A DNA stretch of 42,518 bases, from the NCBI GenBank assembly GCA_019636535.1, contig JAHBXK010000031.1, positions 1 through 42,518 of the forward strand, given 5' to 3'. The DNA comes from Phycisphaeraceae bacterium. GTDB taxonomy: Bacteria > Planctomycetota > Phycisphaerae > Phycisphaerales > UBA1924. Shown piece after piece: positions 30,640-39,863 of the stretch (within the stretch, counting starts at the first letter, position 1; each line of letters begins with the position of its first letter). Under the pieces are notes generated by a model. That model saw only the letters and a program-made list of their open reading frames with translations. It made no database searches and was not told the DNA's origin. The position numbers and the translations under genes are program-made.

Positions 30640-32451
30640 GTGTCCGACGATCGATCGCACAACCCGTCCCCCCCCACGCACCCCCCGCACCCGCCGGCCG
30701 ATGCCGAAGCGTCGATCGATCGCGATGACGCGTCGAGCACCGAGCAACCGCCGCCCCATCCCCCCCCCCCCCCGATCCCCCCCTCTCCCACGCTCGACCC
30801 GGAGTCCCTCGACCTCACCCTCGAGGCCGACCTGCCGCCCCCCGCCGTCGTCGATCGCCAGATCGCGCGCGCAGCCCCCCGACTCACCCCCGACGGGCGG
30901 CTGATGTCCGGCAAACTCGCCGGGCTCTCCATGGCCGGCGCCATCCTCACGCTCTCCTGGCCCATCCTCATCGAGTCGGTCCTCAACTCCACCGTCGGCC
31001 TCACCGACACGCTCCTCTCCGCGCAACTCTCCGAGGCCGCCACCGACGCGATCGGCGGCGCCAGTTACATGCTCTGGTTCGTCGGGCTCGTCGCCATGAG
31101 CGTCGGCATCGGCACCACCGCGCTCGTCGCGCGCGCCATCGGCGGCGGCCGGTTCAGCGTCGCCAACGCCGCCGTCGGGCAGTCGATCCTCCTCGCCGCC
31201 GTCTCGGGCGTGCTCGTCGCCGCGCTCCTCTGGGCCGTCAGCCCGCTGGCCGCCACCATCCTCTCCCTCAAGGGCGACGCCCGCGATCACTTCATCGAGT
31301 ATCTCCGCGTCATCAGTTTCGGTGTCCCCGGCATCACGCTCATCTCCGCCGGCATCGCCGCCGCGCGCGGCGCGGGCGATTCCCTCCGCCCCCTCTGGGC
31401 GATGGTGCTGATGAACGTCCTGAACGTGGCCGGCTCCTTCGTCCTCTCCGGTGTTGACCTGGTCCGCCCCGCCTCTCTTTCCGACCCCGCCGGGGCCGCC
31501 ACGCGCATCCTCATCAAGAACCCCAGCCTGTTCGACCTGGGTGTCCCCGGCATCGCCTGGGGCACCGTCATCGGCGCCTACGCCGGCGCGGCCTTCATGC
31601 TCGGCCTGCTCCTCTCCGGCACCAGCGGGGTCACCATCCTCCGCCGAAGGCTCAAGCCCCACCGCGTCACGCTCGACCGCCTCATCCGCCTGGCCGTCCC
31701 GAGTTTCCTCGAAACCTTCGGCATGTGGATCGGCAACTTCATGGTCGTGCTCATGGTCGGTTGGATCGGCTTGGAGCGGCTCGCGCAGGCCGCGGCGGCC
31801 AGCGCGGTCAATGCCGCAGAGGGGGGAGTAGGGGGAATGGGGGGGGCGGGGGGGGCGATGGGCGCACACATCATCGCCATCCGACTCGAGTCCTTCAGTT
31901 ATCTCCCCGGCTTTGCGCTCGGCACCGCCGCCGCCACGCTCGTCGGGCAGTTCCTGGGCGCGGGCTCACCCGTGCAGGCGCACCGCGCGGTGCAGCGCTG
32001 CCTGGTGGTCAGTTGCGCCATCATGGCCGCCGCGGGCCTGGTCTTCATCCTCCTTCCCCGTCAGATCGTCTCGCTCGTCAGCACCCAGCCCTCGCACCTC
32101 GAACTCGCCCCCGCGCTGATGTTCATCACCGGCTGGGTGCAGATCCCCTTCGGCATCTCGATCGTGCTGCGCTCCGCCCTCCGCGGCGCGGGCGACGCCA
32201 AGGCCGTGGCCGCGCTCATGTGGATCACCACGTACGGCGTCCGCCTGCCGCTCGCCTACCTGTTCTCCGGCGTCACCATCCCCACGCCCTTCCTGGTCCC
32301 CCTGGGCGGGCCGGAGTCGATCCCCCACCCGTTCTTCGAGTCGGCCGACCTCGCCCGGCTCTGGGTCGCGCTCTGCTTCGAGATCGTCATCCGTGCAGCG
32401 CTCTACTACGCCCGCTTCCACGGCGGGAAATGGCAGACGGCGCGGGTGTGA
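30640..32451 (+). CDS. MATE-family multidrug/cation antiporter with proline-rich N-terminus
   Basis: MATE transporters export organic cations in exchange for Na+ or H+ across the inner membrane, using two bundles of six helices. From about residue 90 the sequence shows a standard MATE fold: [20 protein letters not shown], the [15 protein letters not shown] segment, and the second bundle starting at [23 protein letters not shown] at 30640 ([10 protein letters not shown]) is a suggested start; a later start close to [13 protein letters not shown] (30904) is possible because the first 80 residues are Pro/Asp-rich and not part of the fold. That N-terminus carries a run of 14 C (30760-30773). A Gly-rich insertion ([15 protein letters not shown], around 31820-31862) also contains several G-runs. 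Total length is 603 residues against the usual 450 or so. Confidence 0.85.
   Translation: MSDDRSHNPSPPTHPPHPPADAEASIDRDDASSTEQPPPHPPPPPIPPSPTLDPESLDLTLEADLPPPAVVDRQIARAAPRLTPDGRLMSGKLAGLSMAGAILTLSWPILIESVLNSTVGLTDTLLSAQLSEAATDAIGGASYMLWFVGLVAMSVGIGTTALVARAIGGGRFSVANAAVGQSILLAAVSGVLVAALLWAVSPLAATILSLKGDARDHFIEYLRVISFGVPGITLISAGIAAARGAGDSLRPLWAMVLMNVLNVAGSFVLSGVDLVRPASLSDPAGAATRILIKNPSLFDLGVPGIAWGTVIGAYAGAAFMLGLLLSGTSGVTILRRRLKPHRVTLDRLIRLAVPSFLETFGMWIGNFMVVLMVGWIGLERLAQAAAASAVNAAEGGVGGMGGAGGAMGAHIIAIRLESFSYLPGFALGTAAATLVGQFLGAGSPVQAHRAVQRCLVVSCAIMAAAGLVFILLPRQIVSLVSTQPSHLELAPALMFITGWVQIPFGISIVLRSALRGAGDAKAVAALMWITTYGVRLPLAYLFSGVTIPTPFLVPLGGPESIPHPFFESADLARLWVALCFEIVIRAALYYARFHGGKWQTARV
30760..30773 (+). 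repeat. Homopolymer of 14 C inside the MATE gene
   Basis: An uninterrupted run of 14 C encodes prolines in the N-terminal extension of the MATE protein. A run of this length is prone to replication slippage, so reading frame and start choice could vary between cells, or the count could be a sequencing error. Confidence 0.9.
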
Positions 32452-32497
32452 GCGTGCGGACCGGTCGCCCGCGCGCCAGCGCCGTTACGCTGCACGC

Positions 32498-33079
32498 ATG
32501 GAGACCACCGTGTCGCACCGTCACTCGATCGCATCGCCCTGTTCGCCGCGCGCGTTGGTACATGTCGCGGTTGCCGCGATGCTCACCACGGGCATGCACT
32601 TCGCGCCCGGCTGCGCAAACCCCTCATCCACCGCTCACCAGAGCCCCCCGCCCCCGCCCGTCCAAACCCCCGGAGCCGCACCCATGCAACTCGGCAACTT
32701 CTCCGTCAGCCTCACCGTCAAAGACATCGCCGCCTCCCGCGCCTTCTACGAGAAACTCGGCTTCAGGCAGACCGGCGGCGATCAGGCCCAGAACTGGCTC
32801 ATCCTCCAGAACGACACCGCCACCATCGGCCTCTTCCAGGGCATGTTCGACAAGAACATCCTCACCTTCAACCCCGGCTGGGACCGCGCCTGCAACACGC
32901 TCTCCAACTTCGAGGACGTCCGAGAGATTCAGCGCAAACTCAAGGCCCACGGCCTCACCCTCGCGTCCGAAGCCGATGAGGCCACGTCCGGCCCCGCTTC
33001 GCTCATGCTCATCGACCCGGACGGCAACCCCAACCTCATCGATCAGCACGTCCAAAGCCCCGCGAGTCCGCGCAGGTAA
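32498..33079 (+). CDS. VOC-family (glyoxalase/bleomycin-resistance fold) protein, exported or lipoprotein
   Basis: The 193-residue protein has an N-terminal hydrophobic segment ([20 protein letters not shown]) ending in a Cys that could be a lipobox, then a Pro-rich linker ([14 protein letters not shown]). From about residue 65 a single VOC unit follows: [22 protein letters not shown], then [16 protein letters not shown] and [15 protein letters not shown] proteins bind a metal in a paired beta-alpha-beta3 fold and act as dioxygenases, isomerases or resistance proteins; the substrate cannot be told here. The ATG at 32498 starts [10 protein letters not shown]; no strong Shine-Dalgarno is visible. 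It lies 46 bases after the MATE gene and could be read with it. Exported VOC proteins are uncommon. Confidence 0.75.
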   Translation: METTVSHRHSIASPCSPRALVHVAVAAMLTTGMHFAPGCANPSSTAHQSPPPPPVQTPGAAPMQLGNFSVSLTVKDIAASRAFYEKLGFRQTGGDQAQNWLILQNDTATIGLFQGMFDKNILTFNPGWDRACNTLSNFEDVREIQRKLKAHGLTLASEADEATSGPASLMLIDPDGNPNLIDQHVQSPASPRR

Positions 33080-33159
33080 TCATCGCGCAGGGTTGCCGAG
33101 ACGCATCGCACGCACCGCTTCCACAAGCGACCCGCTCTCCGGGCACGCACGCGTTCTGC

Positions 33160-35112
33160 TCAGATCGCCCCGTCCTCGTCGTCGCGCTGGTCGCGCGGCC
33201 GGCGATCTTCCACCTTCAGCCGCGCACGCAGCGACTTCATGCTGAAGGGATCATCCTCCGGCGTCAGCGTCACGATCCCGCGCATCACCTGGTCCACCGC
33301 GCGACCCTGCTGCACCCGCAGCCGCTCGGCCGTCACCGGGTTCAGGCCTGAGATCACCGCGAACCCCACCCCCAGCGTCTGCGGGATCGCCGCCGCCACC
33401 ACGCGGCCTTCCATCGCGGCCTCTTCGATCGGTCGCGTCGGGTCGAGTTTCGACGCCGCCTCCAGAACCGCCGTGCGGAACGCTTCGTGGTCCACGTCAT
33501 TCAGGTTCGGCGCGGTCCCGCCCATGAAGTCCCGCCGCACCGTCGCCTTGTTCACCGGCAACTCGGCCGCCATCACCACGCCGCCCATCGAGGCAACCAC
33601 TTCGGGCGAGATGCTCAGAGCACCCAGCCCGTCGGCGATCACACGCGATCGGTTCTCCTCCATCAGCCCCCGCAGCCGGTTGAAGGCTTCCAGACGCATC
33701 ACGTCCGAGACCACCTTCGTCCGAACCTCCTCCATCGAGTCCGGCGCAGACGACTTGCGAGCCTCGGTGATCACAAAGAACACCCGGTCCCCCGTCCGCG
33801 TCGTCATCACCTCGCCCGGCACCCCCGCCTGCAGCGCCACCGCGCTGTCGCCCGCCAGTTCGCGCACGCCCATCGCGACTTCCGTGAAAGGCACGCCCCG
33901 AGGCCCGCGCATCACGAAACTCAGACCGATCCCCTCCAGTTCCGCCAACTCGCTCTGCGTGGCCCACTCGCCCCGCACGTGCGCCACCGGCGCTTCCATC
34001 CGCGACCCCGTCGCCTCCTCGACCCGACGCACGATCACGTCGCGCAGCGACGCCATCGACGGCCGGATCTCGCTCCAGTTCTCGGGCAGCACGTAGTACG
34101 GCCCGGTCTGCGGCAGGCCGCGGAGCACCCGGTCGAACTCCGCGCGGACCGCCTGCTCGGCCAGTCGCATCACGCGGTCCGCCTGCTCGCGCTTCACCTC
34201 GGCCTCGATCGTCTCGATCGCCTGCTCGACACTCGTCCCGTCGTCCGGCCGACCGTCGGGGAACTTCCGCCGGAGCCGCTTCTGCACCTCGATCGGGTCC
34301 GCCGTCACCGCCGACTCCGCAGCGCGACGGCTCACCACCAGCCACTCCAGCCGCAGCCGGTCGCCGAGCCGGTACCCGAAAGGGAATCCCGACTCGTCCT
34401 CCTCGGCCACCACGTCCTTGAACTTCTCGAAGTGCGCCTCGAACACCGCCTCGCTCGGCCGCTCAACGTTCCGCAACTCGCGCTCGGCGGGCATGAACAC
34501 GTAATCGATCGCCGCCGAGTCCTCCATCCGGCGGAAGTCCGCGACCAGCCGCCGATCGCTCAGCCGCGGCACGCGCAGGTACGACGCCCGCAGCCTCGCG
34601 ACACCCTGCAGCCGGCTCAGCCCGGTCAGCACCTCGTCGCGGCTCATCCGCGCGGGGCCGCGTGCCACCTGCTCCACGCCCATCTCGATGTTCGCCGCCG
34701 TCTCCGCGATCATCGTCTGCATCTGCTGCGTGTCCCGCAGCATGAACGCCCGCGCCCGAACGATCTGACGGGCCAGTTCCGCGATGAACCGCTGACCGTC
34801 CTCCGGCCCGCCCACCAGCCCCGCCTTCTCCGCCTCGTGCGTCAGCAGCAGCCAGTGCGTCGAGTCCTCGATGCCGAACAGCACGCGCATCGCCCCCTGC
34901 AGCCCGATCACCTCGTTCAGCGCGGCGTGCTCCACCCGCGCGCGGTCCAACTCACGCGCCGAGATCTTCCGCCCGTCCACCACCAGCACCGTCGTCCGAG
35001 GGCTCCCCTTGCCGAGCCCCTGCAGCGCTTCGGCCAGCAGGAACGTCACCATCAGCAGCGAGCCCGCGATGACCAGGATCCACGTGTTGTACTTGCGCAG
35101 CCACTTGAGCAT
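33160..35112 (-). CDS. Membrane-anchored SurA/PpiD-like periplasmic protein
   Basis: This 650-residue protein has one N-terminal transmembrane anchor (YNTWILVIAGSLLMVTFLLAE, about residues 9-29) with a basic start (MLKWLRK). The large outer part begins like SurA_N/PpiD domains (VLVVDGRKISARELDRARVE). A further segment, FRRMEDSAAIDYVFMPA, resembles the region before the parvulin domain in PpiD. The central part does not show a clear catalytic parvulin signature, and much of it is charged helix. It is probably a periplasmic folding factor for secreted or outer-membrane proteins, but isomerase activity is uncertain. It ends 80 bases from the convergent VOC gene. It lies downstream of rpsD in the same direction with a 195-base gap. 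Confidence 0.7.
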   Translation of the reverse strand: MLKWLRKYNTWILVIAGSLLMVTFLLAEALQGLGKGSPRTTVLVVDGRKISARELDRARVEHAALNEVIGLQGAMRVLFGIEDSTHWLLLTHEAEKAGLVGGPEDGQRFIAELARQIVRARAFMLRDTQQMQTMIAETAANIEMGVEQVARGPARMSRDEVLTGLSRLQGVARLRASYLRVPRLSDRRLVADFRRMEDSAAIDYVFMPAERELRNVERPSEAVFEAHFEKFKDVVAEEDESGFPFGYRLGDRLRLEWLVVSRRAAESAVTADPIEVQKRLRRKFPDGRPDDGTSVEQAIETIEAEVKREQADRVMRLAEQAVRAEFDRVLRGLPQTGPYYVLPENWSEIRPSMASLRDVIVRRVEEATGSRMEAPVAHVRGEWATQSELAELEGIGLSFVMRGPRGVPFTEVAMGVRELAGDSAVALQAGVPGEVMTTRTGDRVFFVITEARKSSAPDSMEEVRTKVVSDVMRLEAFNRLRGLMEENRSRVIADGLGALSISPEVVASMGGVVMAAELPVNKATVRRDFMGGTAPNLNDVDHEAFRTAVLEAASKLDPTRPIEEAAMEGRVVAAAIPQTLGVGFAVISGLNPVTAERLRVQQGRAVDQVMRGIVTLTPEDDPFSMKSLRARLKVEDRRPRDQRDDEDGAI

Positions 35113-35307
35113 GAGGTTCTCGATCCCCGCCGCGTTCCTTCACGTCACGCGCAGCGCCCGGACATGCAACGCGGCGAGGGGTGGGTATTGAGCGGAGCAG
35201 AGGCGGTTCAGGGGGGGACACGGACCAGAAGCACGACCCAACGCCCGCCCGGACGCCGGCGCCCATTCCTCGATGAGGCGCCCGCACGCCCGCAGGCCGA
35301 ACTCGGT

Positions 35308-35907
35308 TTACCGGTAGAACTCGATGATCAGGTTCGCGTTGATGTCGAACGGAATCTGGTCGCTCGTCGGCAGCGCCACGATCCGCGCCGTCAACTCGCC
35401 CGGGTTGAACTCGATCCAACCGGGCGACTCGTGGCCGCTCAGCGACTCCATGTTCTCGCGCAGCAACTTCTCCAGTTTCGGCTTGAACGTGATCACGTCG
35501 CCCACGCTCACCCCGAAACTCGGGCGGTCCGTCTTCCGCCCGTTCACCAGCACGTGCCCGTGCGCCACGATCTGACGCGCCGCCCAGATCGTCCGCGCCA
35601 CGCCGACCCGGCGAAGCACGTTGTCCAGCCGGCACTCCAGCAACTGCTGAAGTACCTCGCCCGTGTTCCCGCGAGACCGAGACGCCTCCGCCACGTACCG
35701 ACGGAACTGCTTCTCCAGCACGCTGTAGTGGTGCCGAAGTTTCTGCTTCTCGTTCAGGCGGATCCCGTAGTCGCGAAGACGCCGACCGCGATACCCGTGC
35801 ATGCCGGGAGCCACCAACTGACGCTTGCTCGTGTGCTTCGGATTGTCCTCGATCGGAACGCCGATGCGACGCGACAGACGAACCTTCGGACCGGTGTATC
35901 GAGCCAT
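35308..35907 (-). CDS. rpsD: 30S ribosomal protein S4
   Basis: This 199-residue primary 16S rRNA-binding protein nucleates 30S assembly. The conserved start is MARYTGPKVRLSRRIGVP, followed by RRLRDYGIRLNEKQKLR, the S4 RNA-binding domain (CRLDNVLRRVGVARTIWAAR, GHVLVNGRKTDRPSFGVSVG) and FDINANLIIEFYR. The ATG at 35907 is chosen since GAAGGAG stands 7 bases upstream; a TTG two codons before is not in position. It stands apart from the rpsM-rpsK-rpoA cluster where it is often found, which is frequent in this and other phyla. S4 often represses its own mRNA, but no leader structure can be shown here. Confidence 0.97.
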   Translation of the reverse strand: MARYTGPKVRLSRRIGVPIEDNPKHTSKRQLVAPGMHGYRGRRLRDYGIRLNEKQKLRHHYSVLEKQFRRYVAEASRSRGNTGEVLQQLLECRLDNVLRRVGVARTIWAARQIVAHGHVLVNGRKTDRPSFGVSVGDVITFKPKLEKLLRENMESLSGHESPGWIEFNPGELTARIVALPTSDQIPFDINANLIIEFYR

Positions 35908-36167
35908 CAACAAACTCCTTCCGTCACCCGAAGCAGTCGCTCCGGGGTGCTCGGCCTCTCATCCTGTTGAAAGGGGGACCGAGCGACCTGCAAAGACCAC
36001 GTGCCCGCGGCTGCGGCGTGGCCCCGATCCGCGCACGTCGCGTGGATCGGGAGACAGAGGTCCGGGCAAACCCGTACCGAACAGACCGCAATGGAAGGCC
36101 ACCCACCCTCCCACGTCAACCTCCAGCCCCTCCGCCCGATACCAGCCCGCTTCCGCTAACGTCCCAC

Positions 36168-36596
36168 ATGCTCACGCACATCACCATACCCACCCCGAAC
36201 AAGGGCCTCTACGACATCACCAACCGCCTCCGGTCCATCCTCGCCGCCTCCGATCCAATCTCTGAGGGTCTCTGCACGCTCTTCATCCAGCACACCTCCG
36301 CTTCGCTCCTCATTCAGGAGAACGCCGACCCATCCGCCCGCGCTGACCTCGAAGCCTGGATCGATCGCTTCGTCCCCGAAAACGACCCCGCCTTCACCCA
36401 CCGTGATGAGGGCCCCGACGACATGCCCTCGCACATCAAATCCGCGGTCACGCCCGTCAGCCTCGGCGTCCCCATCGCCGACGGCGCACTCGCCCTTGGC
36501 CGCTGGCAGGGCATCTATGTCTGGGAGCACCGCCGCGGCCCGGTTCATCGCGAACGTCGAGTCCTCGTCCACGTTTTCGACACCTCGCCGCGCTGA
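36168..36596 (+). CDS. YjbQ-family (UPF0047) protein, secondary thiamine-phosphate synthase type
   Basis: The 142-residue protein shows the family core: FIQHTSASLLIQENADPSAR with the conserved His and Asn-Ala-Asp, DDMPSHIKSAV, and the C-terminal LGRWQGIYVWEHRRG. YjbQ-type proteins have weak thiamine-phosphate synthase activity, and their physiological role remains unclear. The conserved residues and length are normal. The ATG at 36168 (MLTHITIPTPN) is the best start; the Arg/Pro-rich frame upstream is not similar to the family. It is divergent from rpsD and is followed by mlaE 59 bases downstream, so the two may be co-transcribed. Confidence 0.9.
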   Translation: MLTHITIPTPNKGLYDITNRLRSILAASDPISEGLCTLFIQHTSASLLIQENADPSARADLEAWIDRFVPENDPAFTHRDEGPDDMPSHIKSAVTPVSLGVPIADGALALGRWQGIYVWEHRRGPVHRERRVLVHVFDTSPR

Positions 36597-36655
36597 TTCG
36601 CGCTGCGCGCAACGCTCTCGAATCGGATACCCTCGCCCGATTCGCCCGACGCGAC

Positions 36656-37492
36656 ATGAGCCAATCACCGACCAACCCACTCCGCGCGATCACCGGCCTG
36701 GCCGAGTTCTTCGGCAACCGCGTGCTCGCCATGCTCGACCACATCGGCGCAACGTGGTTCCTCCTCGCCGAGGCCACCCGCTGGTTCATCCGCTCCTTCA
36801 CGCACAAGAAAGTCCGCATCGGCCGCGCCGCAATCATCTCGCAGATCGTCCGCGTCGGCGTCCGCTCCATCTTCATCATCTCCCTCGTCTCCGGCTGCGT
36901 CGGCCTCATCCTCGCCCTTCAGATGGAGCCTCCCCTCAACGAGTTCGGCCGCTCCGACGCCGTCGCCAACATCACCGGCGTCGCCGTCCTCCGCGAACTC
37001 GGACCCCTCATCGCCGCCATCGTCCTCACGGGTTTCGCGGGCGCCGCCATCGCCGCCGAGATCGGCACCATGGTCGTCGGTGAAGAGATCGAGGCGCTCG
37101 AAGCCCACGCCCTCAACCCCATCCGCTTCCTCGTCGTCCCCCGCGTCATCGCCACCGTCGTCAGCATGACCGCCCTCGCGGTCCTGGCCGACCTCGTTGC
37201 CATTACCGCGGCCTGGGGCATCAGCGTCACCGCCCTCAACATCCCCAGCCAACTCTACATCGACAACACCCTCGAACAGGTCAAGCTCGTCGACTTCCTC
37301 ACCGGCGTCGGCAAGGGCACCGTCTTCGGCCTGCTCATCGGCCTCATCGCCTGCACCAACGGCCTCCGCGTCACCGGCGGCGCGGCCGGCGTCGGCAAGG
37401 CCACCACCGGCACCGTCGTCCAGTCCGTCGTCGCCATCGTCATCGCCGACCTCATCTTCACGGCCATCTTCTACGCCGTCGGCTGGGTCTGA
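36656..37492 (+). CDS. mlaE: MlaE-family ABC transporter permease
   Basis: The 278-residue inner-membrane protein matches the MlaE/YrbE family, the permease of the Mla complex that moves phospholipids between outer and inner membranes. It has an amphipathic N-terminus, then five or so membrane helices. The family landmarks are LVSGCVGLILALQ, VLRELGPLIAAIVLTGFAGAAIAAEIGTMVVGEEIEAL and FLVVPRVIATVVSM. In typical loci mlaF (ATPase) and mlaD (MCE domain) follow. Here the next gene runs the opposite way and neither partner is seen, so the transporter must use subunits encoded elsewhere, or the rest lies outside the window. Its start is the ATG at 36656. Confidence 0.93.
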   Translation: MSQSPTNPLRAITGLAEFFGNRVLAMLDHIGATWFLLAEATRWFIRSFTHKKVRIGRAAIISQIVRVGVRSIFIISLVSGCVGLILALQMEPPLNEFGRSDAVANITGVAVLRELGPLIAAIVLTGFAGAAIAAEIGTMVVGEEIEALEAHALNPIRFLVVPRVIATVVSMTALAVLADLVAITAAWGISVTALNIPSQLYIDNTLEQVKLVDFLTGVGKGTVFGLLIGLIACTNGLRVTGGAAGVGKATTGTVVQSVVAIVIADLIFTAIFYAVGWV

Positions 37493-37528
37493 CGTTCTCC
37501 CCCGCGCGCCCGCCCCGCGCCGCCCTGT

Positions 37529-38563
37529 TTACCTTCGATATTCCACCGGATGCTCGATCAGCGCGAACGCCTCGCGCAGGATCGTCATCCCCAAAAACCC
37601 CGCAAGCGTCAGCCCGCCGAGAATCGCAGCCTCCGGCCACAGCCGCTGCCCCACCAGCCACGCGCACGCGTACAGCGCCAGCCACAGCGCCCCATACCGC
37701 GCGATCTTGTCCGCCGCGCGCGTCCCCGGCCCGAGCGTGTGCACCCGCCGCCAGCACAACAGCGCAAACAACCCCGCCAGCGCTGTCGGCCCAACCCACG
37801 CCCACGGCCGAATCCAATCCGGCCACAGGTCACCCCTCAACACGCCCCCGTCCCCGCTTCCAACACCCCCGCGAGCGTACCCGAAACCGAGGATCACCAC
37901 GCTCCAGAACGCCCATCCCGCCACCGACGCCGCCGCCGCTCGCCCCGACACCGTCGGCACCTTCCTCCCAACCACGTGCACCATCGCCGCCACGCCGAGC
38001 GCGTGCGTCATCACCAGCCAGACCGGCCACACAAACCGCAGGTTCAGGTTCGGCACCACCATCTGCCCCGCGTAGATCAGCCCGAGCATCACCAGCCCCA
38101 CCGCCGGCACAAACCGCCCCGCGCCATTGAACGCCAGGATCGCCCCCGCCACCAGCATCGTCAGCACCACCGCGGCGATCCCCAGCACCGTGGCGCCCAG
38201 CACCGCCACGCCCAGCGTCACCACCACCAGCGTCACCGCCGTCTCCATGCTCATCCGTCCCGATGGCAGCGGACGCCCCGGCCGCAGCGCCTGATCGCGC
38301 CGCCAGTCCAGCACGTCGTTCAGCGCGGTCGCATACGCGAACAGCCCCAGCGCATTCGCCGCGCCGCCCGCCAGCAACACCCACAGCGGCGCGGTATGCA
38401 CCGAGCCGATCCCCGGCTCAACGCCCCCGCCCGCCGCCGATCCCATCGCGCGCGTCCACAGAATCACAAACCACACGTTCGCCACCGCCGCGAACGCCGT
38501 CGTCACGCGGGTCAGTTGCAACGCGGGCGATACACGGATCAGCAGCCTTCGCATACCGAGCAT
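37529..38563 (-). CDS. UbiA-family prenyltransferase
   Basis: UbiA-type enzymes are membrane proteins with eight or nine helices that attach prenyl groups to aromatic acceptors in the synthesis of quinones, hemes or other lipids. The first Asp-rich signature NDVLDWRRD (NDxxDxxxD) followed by RPGRPLPSG is present at about residues 75-100. The second acidic motif is weak or missing, so substrate choice cannot be assigned. The protein is 344 residues from the ATG at 38563, which has GGAG in front; the frame is open for 23 more codons upstream. It is convergent with mlaE and divergent from ribH, so it is a single-gene unit. Confidence 0.8.
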   Translation of the reverse strand: MLGMRRLLIRVSPALQLTRVTTAFAAVANVWFVILWTRAMGSAAGGGVEPGIGSVHTAPLWVLLAGGAANALGLFAYATALNDVLDWRRDQALRPGRPLPSGRMSMETAVTLVVVTLGVAVLGATVLGIAAVVLTMLVAGAILAFNGAGRFVPAVGLVMLGLIYAGQMVVPNLNLRFVWPVWLVMTHALGVAAMVHVVGRKVPTVSGRAAAASVAGWAFWSVVILGFGYARGGVGSGDGGVLRGDLWPDWIRPWAWVGPTALAGLFALLCWRRVHTLGPGTRAADKIARYGALWLALYACAWLVGQRLWPEAAILGGLTLAGFLGMTILREAFALIEHPVEYRR

Positions 38564-38683
38564 GGTCCCCGCTCCGCGCTGAATGTTCAAATCCACACCC
38601 GCCAAGCCCAGTCTCCCCCTCACCCGACCCAACCCCTCTCCAAGCCCTCAAGACCGCACCACGCCCCGCATACGGTTCACGCC

Positions 38684-39298
38684 ATGCCCCGCGCCCCTCG
38701 TTCCTCCACCAAAGAGCCCTCCTCCCGCGCACCCGAGCCGCCTCCCCCGCGCGTGGCCGTCGTTGTCTCTCTCTACAACAAGTCCGTCACCGCCGCCCTC
38801 CAGCGCGGGGCCCTCCGCGCCTACTCCGCCCGCTATCCCAACGCCCCAGAGCACTCGGTCGACGTCCTCCCCGTCTCCGGCGCTTTCGAGATCGTCCCCG
38901 TTGTCGCCCAGGCCGCCCGCTCCGGCCGCTACGACGCCGTCGTCGCCCTCGGCTGCATCATCAAGGGCGAAACCTCCCACGACCTCCACCTCGCCACCGC
39001 CGTCACCACCTCCCTCGCCCACATCGCCGCCACCGGCGGCCCCGACGGCGCGCCCATCGCCGTCGGCCTCGGCGTGCTCACCGTCGACACGCCGCAACAG
39101 GCCCGCGAGCGCGCCGGGGGGGGGGGTGGGAGAGAGGCAAGGAACGGAGGCGGCTCGCCCAAACTCGGCAACAAGGGCGAAGAGGCCATGCTCGCGGCGC
39201 TCCAAACCTGCCTCACGCTCCGCGCCATCCACAACGGTCGGCCCGCCCGCGTCGAGTCCCTACCATCCACCCGTCCCCTCCCCGATAAAGCCCGCTGA
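38684..39298 (+). CDS. ribH: 6,7-dimethyl-8-ribityllumazine synthase
   Basis: Lumazine synthase condenses ribityl-aminouracil with dihydroxybutanone phosphate, the step before riboflavin. The signature sites are present: VVVSLYNKSVT (substrate aromatic and Asn), VSGAFEIVPV, ALGCIIKGETSHD with the catalytic His, GLGVLTVDTPQQARERAGG and LGNKGEEAMLAAL. Compared with the family (about 155 residues) it is longer (204). The extra residues are a Pro-rich N-terminal extension of about 23 residues, an insertion of about 15 residues between RAGG and LGNKGEEA (REARNGGGSPK), and a short C-terminal tail. The insertion begins with a run of 11 G. It opens a tight ribH-nusB-ftsY cluster. Confidence 0.93.
   Translation: MPRAPRSSTKEPSSRAPEPPPPRVAVVVSLYNKSVTAALQRGALRAYSARYPNAPEHSVDVLPVSGAFEIVPVVAQAARSGRYDAVVALGCIIKGETSHDLHLATAVTTSLAHIAATGGPDGAPIAVGLGVLTVDTPQQARERAGGGGGREARNGGGSPKLGNKGEEAMLAALQTCLTLRAIHNGRPARVESLPSTRPLPDKAR
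39116..39126 (+). repeat. Homopolymer of 11 G inside ribH
   Basis: Eleven consecutive G encode Gly-Gly-Gly at the beginning of the insertion in the C-terminal part of lumazine synthase. A one-base change would shift the frame and remove the last family motif (GNKGEEA). Confidence 0.9.
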
Positions 39299-39325
39299 CG
39301 CTCCCGATCACGCTCTTTCTCACCC

Positions 39326-39829
39326 ATGGCCAACACCCGCGACATCCGTCGGCTCGCGTTCCAGATGCTCTACCAACTCGATGCGCGCCCGGACGATGAG
39401 CCGCAACTCGTGCTCGAGAAGGCCCTGGAAGACGACGAGGACGAACGCACCGACTTCTCCCCCGCCGACCGCCGCAAGGCCGCGGCCCTCGCCTCCGCCG
39501 CCTACCTCGACCGCGCTGCCGCCGACGCCTTCACCGAACAAACCGCCCCTGGCTGGCCCAGCCACCGCCAGGCCGCCGTCGACCGCGCCATCCTCCGACT
39601 GGCCCACTACGAGATGACCCGCGCCGACGTCCCGCCCAAGGTCGTCGTCAACGAGGCCATCGAACTCGCCAAGGCCTACTCCACCGACAAGAGCCCCTCC
39701 TTCATCAACGGCATACTCGACAAACTCCTCAAGCAGGTGCTCAAGGCCTCAACCGCCTCCACCCCCAATCCCTCCACCGATTCCGACGCCGACGCCCATC
39801 ACACCGAACAGGCCGAGCAGGCCCGCTGA
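39326..39829 (+). CDS. nusB: Transcription antitermination factor NusB
   Basis: NusB with S10 (NusE) binds boxA RNA and supports rRNA antitermination. The 167-residue protein shows the helical NusB fold: [70 protein letters not shown] short acidic/Thr/Ser-rich tail (about residues 142-167) follows the conserved core. It starts 27 bases after ribH, the usual ribH-nusB order, and ftsY follows after 34 bases, so the three are probably one transcript. Confidence 0.96.
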   Translation: MANTRDIRRLAFQMLYQLDARPDDEPQLVLEKALEDDEDERTDFSPADRRKAAALASAAYLDRAAADAFTEQTAPGWPSHRQAAVDRAILRLAHYEMTRADVPPKVVVNEAIELAKAYSTDKSPSFINGILDKLLKQVLKASTASTPNPSTDSDADAHHTEQAEQAR

Positions 39830-39863
39830 ACGCGTCTCGCTCACCCCGTCCCACTCGCCCACA

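Noticed and set aside
33487..35970. 827-codon plus-strand frame opposite the PpiD-like gene and rpsD
   Set aside because: Arg/His/Pro-rich antisense frame with no start signal. The minus-strand genes have clear family motifs or a signal anchor.
37550..38683. ribH extended upstream through an open frame over the prenyltransferase
   Set aside because: The frame is antisense to the UbiA-type gene and Arg/Pro/His-rich. The lumazine synthase motifs begin only after 38684.
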